Positions 42,402 to 52,594 of a stretch of 64,000 nt of DNA are shown here, one piece after another. Source of the stretch: Franconibacter pulveris DSM 19144 (GTDB taxonomy: Bacteria; Pseudomonadota; Gammaproteobacteria; Enterobacterales; Enterobacteriaceae); the NCBI GenBank assembly GCA_000621185.1, contig JHYZ01000017.1:53526-117525 (forward strand), in the 5' to 3' direction. The notes under the pieces are model-generated. The model was not told where the DNA came from. It did no database searches and saw nothing but the letters and a program-made list of their open reading frames with translations. The position numbers and the translations under genes are program-made. Every line of letters starts with the position of its first letter. The stretch's first letter is position 1.

Positions 42402-43784
42402 ATGAGTCAACACGTATCCGACCCGGCCTCCCTGCGCCTGCCGTTCAAGGAAAAAGTCGCCTATGGCATGGGCGACTTAGGTTCCAATATCCTGCTGGAT
42501 ATCGGCACGCTCTATTTACTGAAATTTTATACTGACGTACTGGGACTCCCTGGCACCTACGGCGGCATTATCTTTTTGATAGCCAAGTTCTTTACCGCGT
42601 TTACCGACATGGGTACCGGCATCATGCTGGATTCGCGGCGTAAAATCGGCCCTAAAGGCAAATTCCGTCCTTTCGTTCTGTATGCGGCCTTTCCCGTGAC
42701 GCTGCTGGCTATCGCTAATTTTGTCGGCACGCCTTTTGAAATCACCGGCAAAACAGTGATGGCGACTGTGCTGTTCATGCTCTATGGGCTGTTTTTCAGC
42801 ATGATGAACTGCTCTTACGGCGCGATGGTGCCCGCTATAACCAAAAATCCCAATGAGCGCGCCTCGCTGGCGGCATGGCGACAGGGCGGCGCGACGCTTG
42901 GGCTGCTGCTCTGTACGGTTGGCTTCGTACCGGTAATGAACCTTATCGAAGGCAATCAGCAACTGGGCTATATCTTCGCCGCTACGTTGTTCTCATTGTG
43001 CGGTCTGTTTTTTATGTGGTGGTGCTATGCCGGGGTGAAAGAGCGCTACGTAGAAGCGCAGCCTGCAAGCCCGGCGCACAAGCCTGGTCTTTTACAATCT
43101 TTTCGCGCCATTGCGGGCAACCGACCGCTTTTCATTCTCTGTATAGCCAACCTCTGCACGCTGGGGGCATTTAACGTCAAGCTGGCCATTCAGGTCTATT
43201 ACACCCAGTACGTTCTTAACGATCCGATACTGCTTTCCTGGATGGGTTTCTTCAGCATGGGATGCATTTTCATCGGCGTCTTTTTAATGCCTGGCGCGGT
43301 GCGCCGCTTCGGCAAAAAGAAAGTTTATATCAGCGGCCTGTTGATATGGATCGCGGGGGATTTGCTCAACTACACGATGGGGGGCGGTTCGGTGAGCTTT
43401 GTCGCGTTTTCTTGCCTGGCATTCTTTGGTTCGGCTTTCGTCAACAGCCTGAACTGGGCGCTGGTTTCCGATACGGTGGAGTATGGGGAATGGCGCACCG
43501 GCATACGGTCGGAAGGCACGGTTTACACCGGCTTTACCTTCTTTCGCAAAGTCTCTCAGGCGTTGGCCGGTTTTTTCCCTGGCATAATGCTCACGCAGAT
43601 AGGCTATGTGCCTAATGTGGCGCAATCCGCAGGCACGGTCGAAGGTCTGCGACAGCTGATTTTTATCTACCCCTGCGTGCTGGCGGTTATCACCATAGTC
43701 GCGATGGGATGCTTCTATAACCTCAACGAGAAGATGTATGTCCGCATCGTTGAAGAGATAGAAATGCGTAAACGTATGGCCTGA
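42402..43784 (+). CDS. yihP: GPH-family transporter YihP (sulfoquinovose pathway)
   Basis: The 460-residue inner-membrane protein has 12 predicted helices and GPH family motifs: YGMGDLGSNILLDIGTLYLLKFYTD near the N-terminus and FFGSAFVNSLNWALVSDTVEYGEW in the second half. In E. coli, YihP is thought to carry a sulfoquinovose-pathway compound, by one view the exported dihydroxypropanesulfonate. It is followed by a second, clearly paralogous transporter (yihO), so one may import and the other export. Which does which cannot be told from sequence. Confidence 0.92.
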   Translation: MSQHVSDPASLRLPFKEKVAYGMGDLGSNILLDIGTLYLLKFYTDVLGLPGTYGGIIFLIAKFFTAFTDMGTGIMLDSRRKIGPKGKFRPFVLYAAFPVTLLAIANFVGTPFEITGKTVMATVLFMLYGLFFSMMNCSYGAMVPAITKNPNERASLAAWRQGGATLGLLLCTVGFVPVMNLIEGNQQLGYIFAATLFSLCGLFFMWWCYAGVKERYVEAQPASPAHKPGLLQSFRAIAGNRPLFILCIANLCTLGAFNVKLAIQVYYTQYVLNDPILLSWMGFFSMGCIFIGVFLMPGAVRRFGKKKVYISGLLIWIAGDLLNYTMGGGSVSFVAFSCLAFFGSAFVNSLNWALVSDTVEYGEWRTGIRSEGTVYTGFTFFRKVSQALAGFFPGIMLTQIGYVPNVAQSAGTVEGLRQLIFIYPCVLAVITIVAMGCFYNLNEKMYVRIVEEIEMRKRMA

Positions 43785-43797
43785 ACGTTTTTGACAG

Positions 43798-43815
43798 AGC
43801 GCCCGCAAGGGCGCT
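43798..43815 (+). other. stem-loop between yihP and yihO
   Basis: AGCGCCC and GGGCGCT form a perfect 7-bp stem around a GCAA tetraloop. It ends two bases before the GGGGG ribosome binding site of yihO and could limit ribosome access. Confidence 0.65.
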
Positions 43816-43827
43816 GTGGGGGCGATG

Positions 43828-45252
43828 ATGAACCGTAACGCTGATCCGCTGACGCTAAAACTGAGCCTGCGTGAAAAATGCGCCTATGGAATGGGTGATT
43901 TTGGCTCAAACCTGATGCTTTGCATCGGTACGCTTTATCTTTTGAAGTTTTATACCGATGAACTGGGCATGCCCGCATTTTATGGCGGGGTTATCTTCCT
44001 GGTGGCGAAGTTTTTTACCGCTTTTACCGATATGCTGACCGGGGTGCTGTTAGATTCCCGTCGCAATATTGGTGAGAATGGCAAATTCCGGCCCTTTATT
44101 CTTTATGCTTCCGTACCCGTTGCGCTGGTCGCCACGGCGCAATTTATGGCTAACGACTTTAGCCTGACGGTAAAAACCGCCATCGCTACCGTCCTGTTTA
44201 TGATGTTTGGCCTTTTTTACAGTCTGATGAACTGTTCCTATGGCGCCATGGTGCCCGCCATCACTAAAAACCCTGACGAACGCGCGCAGCTTGCTGCATG
44301 GCGTCAGGGAGGCGCAACGCTTGGGTTATTGTTGTGTACGGTAGGTTTTATGCCAGTGCAGTCGCTTTTTAACGCCAACCCTTCCCAGGGCTATTTTTTC
44401 GCTGCGCTGCTGTTCGCCCTCTGTGGATTACTCTGCATGTGGTGGTGCTATAACGGGGTGCAAGAGCGCTATGTGGAGGTAACGCCTGAGCATCATAAAC
44501 CCAGCATGATTAAATCGTTCTGCGCCATTTTCCGTAACCCGCCGCTGTTGGTGCTGTGTATCGCTAATCTCTGTACGCTGGCTGCTTTTAATATCAAACT
44601 CGCCATTCAGGTTTATTACACCCAGTACGTGCTGAATGATATTCATCTGCTTTCATGGATGGGCTTTTTCAGCATGGGCTGCATTCTGATCGGCGTTTTC
44701 CTGGTGCCTGGCGCGGTAAAGCGGTTTGGTAAAAAGCAGGTTTATCTTGGCGGGCTAACGTTATGGGCAACCGGCGACGTGCTGAACTTTCTTTGGGGCA
44801 GCAGCTCGCTGATGTTTGTGTTTTTTTCCTGTATGGCTTTTTTCGGGACGGCATTTGTTAATAGCCTGAACTGGGCGCTGGTTCCGGACACGGTTGATTA
44901 TGGCGAATGGAAAACCGGGATCCGCACCGAAGGGTCGGTTTACACCGGTTATACTTTTTCTCGAAAAATTTCCGCAGCGCTGGCCGGTTTTTTACCCGGC
45001 ATTATGCTGACGCAGATTGGTTATGTTCCAAATACGCTTCAAAGCGCGACAACGTTGCTTGGTCTGCGCCAGCTTATATTTCTTTGGCCCTGTGGCCTGG
45101 CGATAATAGCTGCATTAATTATGGGTTTCTTTTATAAACTGAATGAAAAACGTTTCGCTTTTATTATTGAGGAGATAAGTACGCGTAAAAATAAATCGTG
45201 CCAGCAATCTGCAACTAATACTGAAAATAAAGCGTCAGCAGTCACTTTATAA
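43828..45252 (+). CDS. yihO: GPH-family transporter YihO (probable sulfoquinovose importer)
   Basis: This 474-residue 12-helix protein starts MNRNADPLTLKLSLREKCAYG, close to remembered E. coli YihO. It shares long identical stretches with the preceding YihP (AAWRQGGATLGLLLCTVGF in both). It probably imports sulfoquinovose or its glycosides. Three starts are possible (GTG 43816, ATG 43825, ATG 43828); the last aligns with E. coli and keeps a good distance from GGGGG at 43818. The C-terminal tail is polar and variable. Confidence 0.92.
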   Translation: MNRNADPLTLKLSLREKCAYGMGDFGSNLMLCIGTLYLLKFYTDELGMPAFYGGVIFLVAKFFTAFTDMLTGVLLDSRRNIGENGKFRPFILYASVPVALVATAQFMANDFSLTVKTAIATVLFMMFGLFYSLMNCSYGAMVPAITKNPDERAQLAAWRQGGATLGLLLCTVGFMPVQSLFNANPSQGYFFAALLFALCGLLCMWWCYNGVQERYVEVTPEHHKPSMIKSFCAIFRNPPLLVLCIANLCTLAAFNIKLAIQVYYTQYVLNDIHLLSWMGFFSMGCILIGVFLVPGAVKRFGKKQVYLGGLTLWATGDVLNFLWGSSSLMFVFFSCMAFFGTAFVNSLNWALVPDTVDYGEWKTGIRTEGSVYTGYTFSRKISAALAGFLPGIMLTQIGYVPNTLQSATTLLGLRQLIFLWPCGLAIIAALIMGFFYKLNEKRFAFIIEEISTRKNKSCQQSATNTENKASAVTL

Positions 45253-45275
45253 CTATAAACCCGGCCATGAATTCT

Positions 45276-45292
45276 CTCCTGTTAAACAGGAG
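45276..45292 (+). other. stem-loop between yihO and ompL
   Basis: CTCCTG and CAGGAG enclose TTAAA in the 75-base gap. There is no T-run. Together with the stems at the two upstream junctions, it may mark RNA processing sites that set different levels of the transporters and porin. Confidence 0.55.
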
Positions 45293-45327
45293 GGGAGGCC
45301 TTTCTGTACTTTATACATGGAAAAACT

Positions 45328-46014
45328 ATGAAAAGAGTCGTTACCGTTATGCTTTTTTCTTCCGTGTCCTGCTCTGTTCTGGCAGGCGCATATGTCGAAA
45401 CACGCGAGGCCTACAACACCGCCTCTGATTTGCATGAGGTTATTCTTCGGGCTGGCTATAACTTTGACATGGGCGCAGGCATTATGGCGACAAATGCCTA
45501 TAATGTCGGCCGATGGGATGAGCTGAAGCACAGCTATAATGAGATAGAAGCATGGTATCCACTGTTCAAACCCAACGACAGATTAACATTCCAGCCTGGC
45601 GCGCTTATTAATGACAATCGAAGCGGTTCAGGTGGCGCTGTCTATTTAGATACTAAATATAAATTCACTGACTGGTTTAATCTGACGCTCCGTTATCGTT
45701 ACAACCGCACAAATTATGATACGCCCGACTTTAATGGGAACATGGATAAAAATGACACCCATGAGTTTGCAAACTACTGGAGTTTTAAATTAACCGATCA
45801 ATTCACTTATATCTTTGAGCCGCATTTTTTCCAGCGGGTGAATGATTACCACAGCAAAAATGGTAAAGATCATCACTGGGAAATTACCAATGGTTTCAGA
45901 TATAAAGTGGATCAACACTGGCTGCCTTACCTGGAGCTTCAGTGGCTCGACAGATGGAATGCGTATAACAAGGAACAGTATCGTATTCGTTTAGGATTGA
46001 GATATTCCTTCTGA
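45328..46014 (+). CDS. ompL: outer membrane channel OmpL (KdgM-family porin)
   Basis: The 228-residue precursor has a signal peptide ending SVLAG and a mature part beginning AYVETREAYN. It has alternating beta strands with aromatic girdles and ends in a terminal aromatic residue (RLGLRYSF), the outer membrane insertion signal. The KdgM family forms 12-stranded channels for acidic sugars. Position at the end of the sulfoquinovose operon suggests it passes sulfoquinovosyl glycerol across the outer membrane. It ends ahead of a bidirectional terminator shared with typA. Confidence 0.93.
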   Translation: MKRVVTVMLFSSVSCSVLAGAYVETREAYNTASDLHEVILRAGYNFDMGAGIMATNAYNVGRWDELKHSYNEIEAWYPLFKPNDRLTFQPGALINDNRSGSGGAVYLDTKYKFTDWFNLTLRYRYNRTNYDTPDFNGNMDKNDTHEFANYWSFKLTDQFTYIFEPHFFQRVNDYHSKNGKDHHWEITNGFRYKVDQHWLPYLELQWLDRWNAYNKEQYRIRLGLRYSF

Positions 46015-46057
46015 CGTTATTATCCGGCGTTTGAAAAGCAATGACGTGAAGCAATAA

Positions 46058-46085
46058 AAAAAGCCGCTAAACTCAGCGGCTTTTT
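46058..46085. terminator. bidirectional terminator between ompL and typA
   Basis: AAAAAGCCGCT and AGCGGCTTTTT pair around AAACTC, giving T-runs on both strands. It serves the converging ompL and typA. Confidence 0.9.
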
Positions 46086-46110
46086 CATAGCAACTACCAT
46101 TACGCAGCTA

Positions 46111-47934
46111 TTAGTCTTCTTTCGAACCGCGCGAAGCGCGTTTACGATCGTTTTCCGTCAGATGACGCTTACGAATACGGATAGACTGCGGCGTTACTTC
46201 CACCAGTTCGTCGTCATCGATGAATTCCAGAGCCTGCTCCAGAGTCATCTTGATAGGCGGAACCAGAACCGTGGCTTCGTCTGTACCAGACGCACGCATG
46301 TTGGTCAGTTTCTTACCGGTCAGGCAGTTTACCGTCAGGTCGTTAGAACGGCTGTGAATACCGATGATCTGGCCTTCATAAACTTCCGCACCGTGACCCA
46401 GGAACAGCTTGCCGCGATCCTGCAGACCAAACAGCGCGAACGCTACCGCTTTACCCTGACCGTTGGAGATCAGCACGCCGTTGTTGCGCTGGCCCACTTC
46501 GCCCGGACGAACGTCGTCGTAATGGCTGAAGGTGGAATAGAGCAGACCGGTACCGGAGGTCATGGTCATGAACTCAGAACGGAAGCCAATCAGGCCGCGG
46601 CTTGGGATCACGTAGTCAAGACGTACGCGCCCTTTGCCATCCGGGTTCATGTTTTTCAGATCGCCTTTACGCTCGCCCAGAGCCTGCATGACAGAACCCT
46701 GATGCTGCTCTTCAACGTCCAGCGTTACGTTTTCGAACGGCTCTTGTTTACGGCCGTCGATTTCGCGGAAGATAACTTTCGGACGGGAAACCGCCAGTTC
46801 GAAACCTTCACGACGCATGTTTTCGATAAGCACGGAGAGGTGCAGTTCACCGCGGCCAGAAACGCGGAACGCATCAGCGTCTTCGGTCTCTTCAACGCGC
46901 AGCGCAACGTTGTGCACCAGCTCTTTGTTCAGGCGGTCCAGGATCTGGCGAGAGGTAACGTATTTACCTTCTTTACCACAGAACGGCGAGGTGTTGACGT
47001 TGAAGAACATGGTCACGGTCGGCTCGTCGACAGACAGGGCCGGCAGCGCTTCGACATTCTGCGGATCGCAGATGGTGTCGGAGATGTTCAGTTCGCCAAG
47101 GCCGGTAATCGCGATGATATCGCCCGCTTCCGCGAGATCGGTATCGATACGCTCCAGACCCAGGTGACCCAGCACTTTGCCCACTTTACCGTTGCGAGTT
47201 TTACCTTCGCTGTCGATAACGGTGACTTGCTGGTTCGGCTTCACTTTACCGCGCTTGATGCGACCGATGCCGATAACGCCCAGATAGTTGTTGTAATCAA
47301 GCTGGGAGATCTGCATCTGCAGCGGGCCGTCAAGGTCCACGTCCGGCGCCGGAACATGGTCGACAATCGCCTGGTACAGCGGGGTCATGTCGTCAGCCAT
47401 GTTTTCATGGTCCATACCTGCGATGCCGTTCAGCGCGGAAGCGTAAACGATAGGGAAGTCCAGCTGCTCGTCGGTAGCGTCCAGGTTTACAAACAGGTCG
47501 AAGACCTGATCGACAACCCAGTCAGGACGCGCGCCCGGACGGTCGACTTTGTTGATAACGACGATAGGCTTCAGGCCATGGGCAAATGCTTTCTTGGTCA
47601 CGAAGCGCGTTTGCGGCATTGGGCCGTCAAACGCGTCAACCACCAGCAGCACGGAGTCAACCATGGACATGACACGCTCTACTTCACCCCCGAAGTCGGC
47701 GTGCCCTGGGGTATCAACGATGTTGATACGGTAATCATTCCATTTGATGGCAGTGTTTTTCGCGAGGATGGTAATCCCACGCTCTTTCTCCAAATCGTTG
47801 GAGTCCATCACACGCTCTTGTGCTTCAGTACGCTCGTCGAACGTACCGGATTGCTGGAGCAGTTTGTCAACCAGGGTAGTTTTACCGTGGTCAACGTGCG
47901 CAATGATGGCGATGTTACGCAGATTTTCGATCAC
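46111..47934 (-). CDS. typA: ribosome-associated GTPase BipA/TypA
   Basis: BipA binds the ribosome like EF-G and helps late 50S assembly, especially at low temperature and under stress. The 607-residue protein has G1 HVDHGKTT, G3 DTPGHADF and G4 NKVD in the first 130 residues, then domains II, III and V and the BipA-specific C-terminal domain. The start is GTG at 47934. E. coli has yihL, yihM and yihN between typA and ompL; none of them is here. Confidence 0.97.
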   Translation of the reverse strand: MIENLRNIAIIAHVDHGKTTLVDKLLQQSGTFDERTEAQERVMDSNDLEKERGITILAKNTAIKWNDYRINIVDTPGHADFGGEVERVMSMVDSVLLVVDAFDGPMPQTRFVTKKAFAHGLKPIVVINKVDRPGARPDWVVDQVFDLFVNLDATDEQLDFPIVYASALNGIAGMDHENMADDMTPLYQAIVDHVPAPDVDLDGPLQMQISQLDYNNYLGVIGIGRIKRGKVKPNQQVTVIDSEGKTRNGKVGKVLGHLGLERIDTDLAEAGDIIAITGLGELNISDTICDPQNVEALPALSVDEPTVTMFFNVNTSPFCGKEGKYVTSRQILDRLNKELVHNVALRVEETEDADAFRVSGRGELHLSVLIENMRREGFELAVSRPKVIFREIDGRKQEPFENVTLDVEEQHQGSVMQALGERKGDLKNMNPDGKGRVRLDYVIPSRGLIGFRSEFMTMTSGTGLLYSTFSHYDDVRPGEVGQRNNGVLISNGQGKAVAFALFGLQDRGKLFLGHGAEVYEGQIIGIHSRSNDLTVNCLTGKKLTNMRASGTDEATVLVPPIKMTLEQALEFIDDDELVEVTPQSIRIRKRHLTENDRKRASRGSKED

Positions 47935-48084
47935 AACTTTGCCTCAGGCATTAGAAATAGCGCGTTATTGTACACGTATTAATCGAAGGACTAAACAGGA
48001 TCACAGACTTCCTTCCCAAACAAGTTTAGCTGCCGGGCTTTGTGATCGCTTTCACGGAGCGATAAAAGGGAGACATAACGCAAA

Positions 48085-48174
48085 TTGCACCAACACAGTG
48101 CTTTATTTTTACACACAAGCACTATATTGGTGCAATTTATCCACAATGGTGCATCCCTTTTGCACTATGGTGCG
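48085..48174 (+). promoter_or_regulatory. NtrC binding sites upstream of glnA
   Basis: Two strong sites are TTGCACCAACACAGTGC (from 48085) and GCACTATATTGGTGC (48119-48133). A weaker ATGGTGCAT lies near 48148 and TGCACTATGGTGC is at 48161-48173. Their centres fall at about -141, -109, -87 and -68 from the predicted glnAp2 start. These match the known E. coli layout of an enhancer at -140 and -108 with governor sites nearer the promoter. Confidence 0.88.
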
Positions 48175-48206
48175 CATCATAGCGCCTTTTGCAGGCATTT
48201 TAAAAG

Positions 48207-48223
48207 TTGGCACACTTTTCGCT
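48207..48223 (+). promoter_or_regulatory. sigma-54 promoter glnAp2
   Basis: TTGGCACACTTTTCGCT contains the -24 element TGGCAC and a -12 element close to TTGCT (here TCGCT), almost identical to E. coli glnAp2. Transcription should start near 48235, leaving a leader of about 78 bases before glnA. Confidence 0.9.
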
Positions 48224-48312
48224 TTATTCTATTCATGGCGCCAATGCCTTTTTAAGCAGTGTTTGAAGACCTCGTTACCACGACGACAATGACAAATCCG
48301 GGAGAGTTAAGT

Positions 48313-49722
48313 ATGTCCGCTGAACACGTTTTGACGATGCTGAACGAGCATGAGGTGAAGTTTGTCGATCTGCGCTTCACCGATACCAAAGGTAAAGAAC
48401 AGCACGTCACTATCCCTGCTCACCAGGTAAACGCCGAATTCTTTGAAGAAGGCAAAATGTTTGATGGCTCTTCCATCGGTGGCTGGAAAGGCATTAACGA
48501 ATCCGACATGGTGCTGATGCCGGACGCTTCCACCGCTGTCATTGACCCGTTCTATGAAGAGCCTACCCTTATCATTCGTTGCGACATCCTGGAACCGGGC
48601 ACCCTGCAAGGCTATGACCGCGACCCGCGCTCCATCGCGAAACGCGCTGAAGAATACCTGCGTTCTACCGGCATCGCGGACACCGTGCTGTTCGGGCCGG
48701 AACCGGAATTCTTCCTGTTTGACGATATTCGCTTCGGCAGCTCAATTTCTGGTTCTCACGTGGCTATCGACGATATCGAAGGCGCGTGGAACTCCTCCAC
48801 CAAATACGAAGGTGGCAACAAAGGTCACCGTCCGGGCGTAAAAGGCGGTTACTTCCCGGTTCCGCCAGTCGACTCTTCTCAGGACATCCGTTCCGTGATG
48901 TGTCTGACCATGGAAGAGATGGGCCTCGTCGTTGAAGCTCACCACCACGAAGTCGCAACTGCTGGCCAGAACGAAGTGGCAACCCGCTTCAACACCATGA
49001 CCAAAAAAGCGGACGAAATTCAGATCTACAAATATGTCGTGCACAACGTGGCTCACCGCTTCGGCAAAACCGCGACCTTCATGCCGAAACCGATGTTCGG
49101 CGACAACGGCTCCGGTATGCACTGCCACATGTCTCTGTCCAAGAACGGCACCAACCTGTTCTCTGGCGACAAATATGCGGGTCTGTCTGAACAGGCGCTT
49201 TATTACATCGGCGGCGTAATCAAACACGCTAAAGCGATCAACGCCCTGTCCAACCCGACCACCAACTCTTATAAGCGTCTGGTTCCGGGTTACGAAGCGC
49301 CGGTTATGCTGGCTTACTCCGCACGTAACCGCTCCGCTTCTATCCGTATCCCGGTGGTGGCGTCTCCGAAAGCGCGTCGTATCGAAGTTCGCTTCCCGGA
49401 CCCGGCGGCTAACCCGTACCTGTGCTTTGCAGCGCTGCTGATGGCCGGTCTGGATGGTATTAAGAACAAAATCCACCCGGGCGAAGCAATGGACAAAAAC
49501 CTCTACGATCTGCCGCCGGAAGAAGCGAAAGAGATCCCGCAGGTTGCCGGTTCTCTGGAAGAAGCCCTGCAGGCGCTGGATCAGGACCGCGAGTTCCTGA
49601 CCGCAGGCGGCGTGTTCACCGACGATGCTATCGATGCGTACATCGCGCTGCGTATCGAAGAGAACGACCGCGTGCGCATGACGCCGCACCCGGTAGAGTT
49701 CGAACTGTATTACAGCGTTTAA
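48313..49722 (+). CDS. glnA: glutamine synthetase
   Basis: GlnA makes glutamine from glutamate, ammonia and ATP and is the main ammonia-assimilating enzyme when nitrogen is scarce. The 469-residue protein has the class I motifs [10 protein letters not shown], the catalytic [12 protein letters not shown] and [12 protein letters not shown]. It has the adenylylation-site tyrosine in NLYDLPPEE, so it can be switched off by GlnE. The ATG at 48313 is preceded by GGGAGAG. NtrC sites and a sigma-54 promoter control it, and glnL-glnG follow. Confidence 0.98.
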   Translation: MSAEHVLTMLNEHEVKFVDLRFTDTKGKEQHVTIPAHQVNAEFFEEGKMFDGSSIGGWKGINESDMVLMPDASTAVIDPFYEEPTLIIRCDILEPGTLQGYDRDPRSIAKRAEEYLRSTGIADTVLFGPEPEFFLFDDIRFGSSISGSHVAIDDIEGAWNSSTKYEGGNKGHRPGVKGGYFPVPPVDSSQDIRSVMCLTMEEMGLVVEAHHHEVATAGQNEVATRFNTMTKKADEIQIYKYVVHNVAHRFGKTATFMPKPMFGDNGSGMHCHMSLSKNGTNLFSGDKYAGLSEQALYYIGGVIKHAKAINALSNPTTNSYKRLVPGYEAPVMLAYSARNRSASIRIPVVASPKARRIEVRFPDPAANPYLCFAALLMAGLDGIKNKIHPGEAMDKNLYDLPPEEAKEIPQVAGSLEEALQALDQDREFLTAGGVFTDDAIDAYIALRIEENDRVRMTPHPVEFELYYSV

Positions 49723-49756
49723 TCCGAAGTCATTTTTTGTTGCCGTGGAAACTTTC

Positions 49757-49782
49757 AGCCCATCTTCGGATGGGCTTTTTTC
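49757..49782 (+). terminator. terminator between glnA and glnL
   Basis: AGCCCATC and GATGGGCT pair around a TTCG tetraloop and are followed by a T-run. It accounts for lower glnL-glnG than glnA expression. Confidence 0.9.
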
Positions 49783-49831
49783 TCCATGCTGGCGCTGTTT
49801 TCAGGCGATTTTATGTCGCAAAACGTTATAC

Positions 49832-49848
49832 TGCACTAAATTGGTGCA
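49832..49848 (+). promoter_or_regulatory. NtrC operator at the glnL promoter
   Basis: TGCACTAAATTGGTGCA is a near-perfect NtrC palindrome, 17 bases before the glnL start. In E. coli NtrC binding here represses glnLp, keeping NtrB and NtrC low in nitrogen excess. Confidence 0.88.
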
Positions 49849-49865
49849 ACCTGGGAGACTGCTGA

Positions 49866-50915
49866 ATGGCAACAGGCACGCTGCCCGATGCTGGGCAGAT
49901 CCTCAATTCACTCATCAACAGTATTTTGCTGGTTGATGACGAACTCGCGGTGCATTACGCGAACCCGGCGGCGCAACAGCTGCTGGCGCAAAGTTCTCGC
50001 AAGCTTTATGGCACTCCACTGCCGGAGCTGTTGAGCTATTTTTCTCTTAACATCAGCCTGATGCAGGAGAGCCTGAACGCAGGGCAGGGCTTTACTGATA
50101 ACGAAGTCACGCTGGTGATTGACGGCCGCTCGCATATTCTCTCCCTCACGGCGCAACGGCTGCCGGAAGGGCTTATTCTGCTGGAAATGGCGCCGATGGA
50201 TAACCAGCGCCGCCTGAGCCAGGAACAACTGCAGCATGCGCAGCAGGTAGCGGCTCGCGATTTGGTACGCGGACTGGCGCACGAAATTAAAAACCCGCTC
50301 GGCGGTCTGCGCGGGGCGGCGCAGCTATTAAGTAAAGCCTTGCCGGACCCGACATTAACCGAATACACCAAAGTGATCATTGAGCAGGCCGATCGCCTGC
50401 GCAATCTGGTGGACAGACTGCTCGGCCCGCAGCAGCCCGGCATGCACGTGACGGAAAGCATTCACAAAGTCGCGGAGCGCGTGGTGAAGCTTGTGTCGAT
50501 GGAGCTGCCGGAAAACGTAACGCTGGTGCGTGATTACGACCCAAGCTTGCCCGAGTTCGCCCATGACCCGGACCAGATTGAGCAGGTGTTGCTGAACATT
50601 GTACGCAACGCGTTGCAGGCGCTGGGCGAGGAAGGCGGCGAAATTGTGCTGCGCACCCGCACCGCCTTCCAGCTGACCTTACACGGCGTTCGCTATCGCC
50701 TTGCCGCCAGAATTGATGTGGAAGATAACGGGCCGGGCATCCCGGCTCACTTGCAGGATACGCTGTTCTACCCAATGGTCAGTGGCCGCGAAGGCGGCAC
50801 CGGTCTGGGGCTTTCCATCGCCCGAAATCTTATCGATCAGCATTCGGGAAAAATCGAATTTAACAGTTGGCCGGGTCATACCGAGTTTTCGGTTTACCTG
50901 CCTATTCGGAAGTAG
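49866..50915 (+). CDS. glnL: nitrogen regulation histidine kinase/phosphatase NtrB
   Basis: NtrB phosphorylates NtrC when nitrogen is scarce and dephosphorylates it when bound by GlnB (PII). The 349-residue cytoplasmic protein has an N-terminal PAS domain, the phospho-acceptor His139 in [13 protein letters not shown], and the ATPase boxes [10 protein letters not shown] (N), DNGPGIP (G1) and [10 protein letters not shown] (G2). The stop codon is eight bases before the glnG ATG. An NtrC operator overlaps its promoter. Confidence 0.97.
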   Translation: MATGTLPDAGQILNSLINSILLVDDELAVHYANPAAQQLLAQSSRKLYGTPLPELLSYFSLNISLMQESLNAGQGFTDNEVTLVIDGRSHILSLTAQRLPEGLILLEMAPMDNQRRLSQEQLQHAQQVAARDLVRGLAHEIKNPLGGLRGAAQLLSKALPDPTLTEYTKVIIEQADRLRNLVDRLLGPQQPGMHVTESIHKVAERVVKLVSMELPENVTLVRDYDPSLPEFAHDPDQIEQVLLNIVRNALQALGEEGGEIVLRTRTAFQLTLHGVRYRLAARIDVEDNGPGIPAHLQDTLFYPMVSGREGGTGLGLSIARNLIDQHSGKIEFNSWPGHTEFSVYLPIRK

Positions 50916-50923
50916 AGGTCTCT

Positions 50924-52333
50924 ATGCAACGAGGGATAGTCTGGATCGTTGATGACGATAGCTCCATCCGCTGGGTTCTGGAACGCGCGCTTACCGGCGC
51001 AGGCTTAAGCTGCACCACGTTTGAAAGCGCAAGCGAAGTGCTGGACGCACTGGCGACCAAAACGCCCGACGTCCTGCTTTCAGATATTCGCATGCCGGGC
51101 ATGGACGGCCTGGCGCTGCTCAAGCAGATCAAACAGCGTCATCCCATGCTTCCGGTCATCATAATGACGGCGCATTCCGATCTGGACGCCGCCGTCAGCG
51201 CCTACCAGCAGGGCGCGTTTGATTATCTGCCGAAGCCGTTTGATATCGACGAAGCGGTGGCGCTGGTAGAGCGCGCCATCAGCCACTATCAGGAGCAGCA
51301 GCAGCCGCGCAACGTGCAGGTTTTCGGGCCTACCACGGATATCATCGGCGAAGCGCCGGCAATGCAGGATGTGTTTCGCATTATCGGCCGTCTTTCCCGC
51401 TCCTCAATCAGCGTGCTGATTAATGGCGAATCGGGCACCGGTAAAGAGCTGGTCGCTCACGCGCTGCATCGCCATAGCCCGCGCGTGAAGGCGCCGTTTA
51501 TCGCGCTGAACATGGCGGCGATACCGAAGGATCTTATTGAGTCTGAGCTGTTCGGTCATGAAAAAGGGGCGTTTACCGGCGCTAACCAGATTCGTCAGGG
51601 TCGCTTCGAGCAGGCCGACGGCGGCACGCTGTTTTTAGACGAAATCGGCGATATGCCGCTTGATGTGCAGACGCGTCTGCTGCGCGTACTGGCCGACGGC
51701 CAGTTTTACCGCGTCGGCGGCTATGCGCCGGTGAAGGTTGATGTGCGTATTATCGCCGCAACACACCAGAACCTGGAACTGCGCGTACAGGAGGGGAAAT
51801 TCCGTGAGGACCTTTTCCACCGTCTGAACGTCATCCGCGTGCATTTGCCGCCGCTGCGCGAACGCCGGGAAGATATCCCGCGTCTGGCGCGCCACTTCCT
51901 GCAGGTGGCGGCACGCGAACTGGGTGTAGAGGCTAAACAGCTCCATCCGGAAACCGAAGCGGCGCTGACCCGCCTCGCCTGGCCTGGCAACGTACGCCAG
52001 CTGGAAAATACTTGCCGTTGGTTAACGGTGATGGCGGCGGGTCAGGAGGTTCTGATTCAGGATCTGCCCAGCGAACTGTTTGAAACCAGCGTGCCGGACA
52101 GTCCCTCCCAGAGCCTGCCGGACAGCTGGGCGACGCTGCTGGCGCAGTGGGCCGATCGGGCGTTGCGTTCCGGTCATCAAAACTTGCTTTCAGAAGCGCA
52201 GCCGGAGATGGAGCGTACGTTGCTGACCACCGCTTTACGTCATACTCAGGGGCATAAGCAAGAAGCGGCGCGGCTGCTTGGTTGGGGAAGAAATACCCTG
52301 ACGCGCAAGCTTAAAGAGCTGGGCATGGAGTAA
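50924..52333 (+). CDS. glnG: nitrogen regulation response regulator NtrC
   Basis: NtrC activates sigma-54 promoters such as glnAp2. The 469-residue protein has a receiver domain with Asp54, a central AAA+ domain (Walker A GESGTGKE, the sigma-54 contact loop GAFTGA, Walker [12 protein letters not shown]) and a C-terminal Fis-like helix-turn-helix ([20 protein letters not shown]). I chose the ATG at 50924 ([12 protein letters not shown]), preceded by AGAGG, over an in-frame start inside glnL. Confidence 0.97.
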   Translation: MQRGIVWIVDDDSSIRWVLERALTGAGLSCTTFESASEVLDALATKTPDVLLSDIRMPGMDGLALLKQIKQRHPMLPVIIMTAHSDLDAAVSAYQQGAFDYLPKPFDIDEAVALVERAISHYQEQQQPRNVQVFGPTTDIIGEAPAMQDVFRIIGRLSRSSISVLINGESGTGKELVAHALHRHSPRVKAPFIALNMAAIPKDLIESELFGHEKGAFTGANQIRQGRFEQADGGTLFLDEIGDMPLDVQTRLLRVLADGQFYRVGGYAPVKVDVRIIAATHQNLELRVQEGKFREDLFHRLNVIRVHLPPLRERREDIPRLARHFLQVAARELGVEAKQLHPETEAALTRLAWPGNVRQLENTCRWLTVMAAGQEVLIQDLPSELFETSVPDSPSQSLPDSWATLLAQWADRALRSGHQNLLSEAQPEMERTLLTTALRHTQGHKQEAARLLGWGRNTLTRKLKELGME

Positions 52334-52444
52334 CGCGGCGGCGCTGTGTAAAAAACCGCCACTTCGCGCAAACTGCGTTAATTTTGTACTTTACTGTGAT
52401 AATGAGTTCAGTATGATCGTGCGCGTTCACGCGGGGGGATCAAC

Positions 52445-52567
52445 ATGCTGGAATCATTAATTCAACTGGTGTCGCACAGCGCCGAAGCCGGCGCGGCAGC
52501 AAGCCATACGCCACAAACGGCGATAGCGGCTTTGCTCTGTGCGGCGCTGGTCAATTTCTTTAGTTAA
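52445..52567 (+). CDS. yshB: small protein YshB
   Basis: This 40-residue ORF begins MLESLIQLVS and contains SHTPQTAIAALLCAA followed by LVNFFS. The shared SHTPQTA core matches E. coli YshB, a 36-residue membrane protein at the same place between glnG and hemN. The C-terminal half is a single hydrophobic helix. Function is unknown; in Salmonella a YshB homologue has been linked to life inside host cells. A terminator follows the stop at once. Confidence 0.85.
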   Translation: MLESLIQLVSHSAEAGAAASHTPQTAIAALLCAALVNFFS

Positions 52568-52594
52568 AAAAGGCGGGTTTTAAACCCGCCTTTT
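52568..52594. terminator. bidirectional terminator between yshB and hemN
   Basis: AAGGCGGGTTT and AAACCCGCCTT form the stem, with A- and T-runs outside, so it ends both converging transcripts. Confidence 0.88.

Noticed and set aside
46162..47982. A 606-codon open frame on the strand opposite typA
   Set aside because: It mirrors typA almost end to end, has no family likeness and arises from the strong codon bias of typA, which avoids stops in the antisense frame. No ribosome binding site or own control region is seen.
48742..49689. A 315-codon open frame antisense to glnA
   Set aside because: It is a shadow of a highly expressed gene with biased codons; the glutamine synthetase frame is certain.
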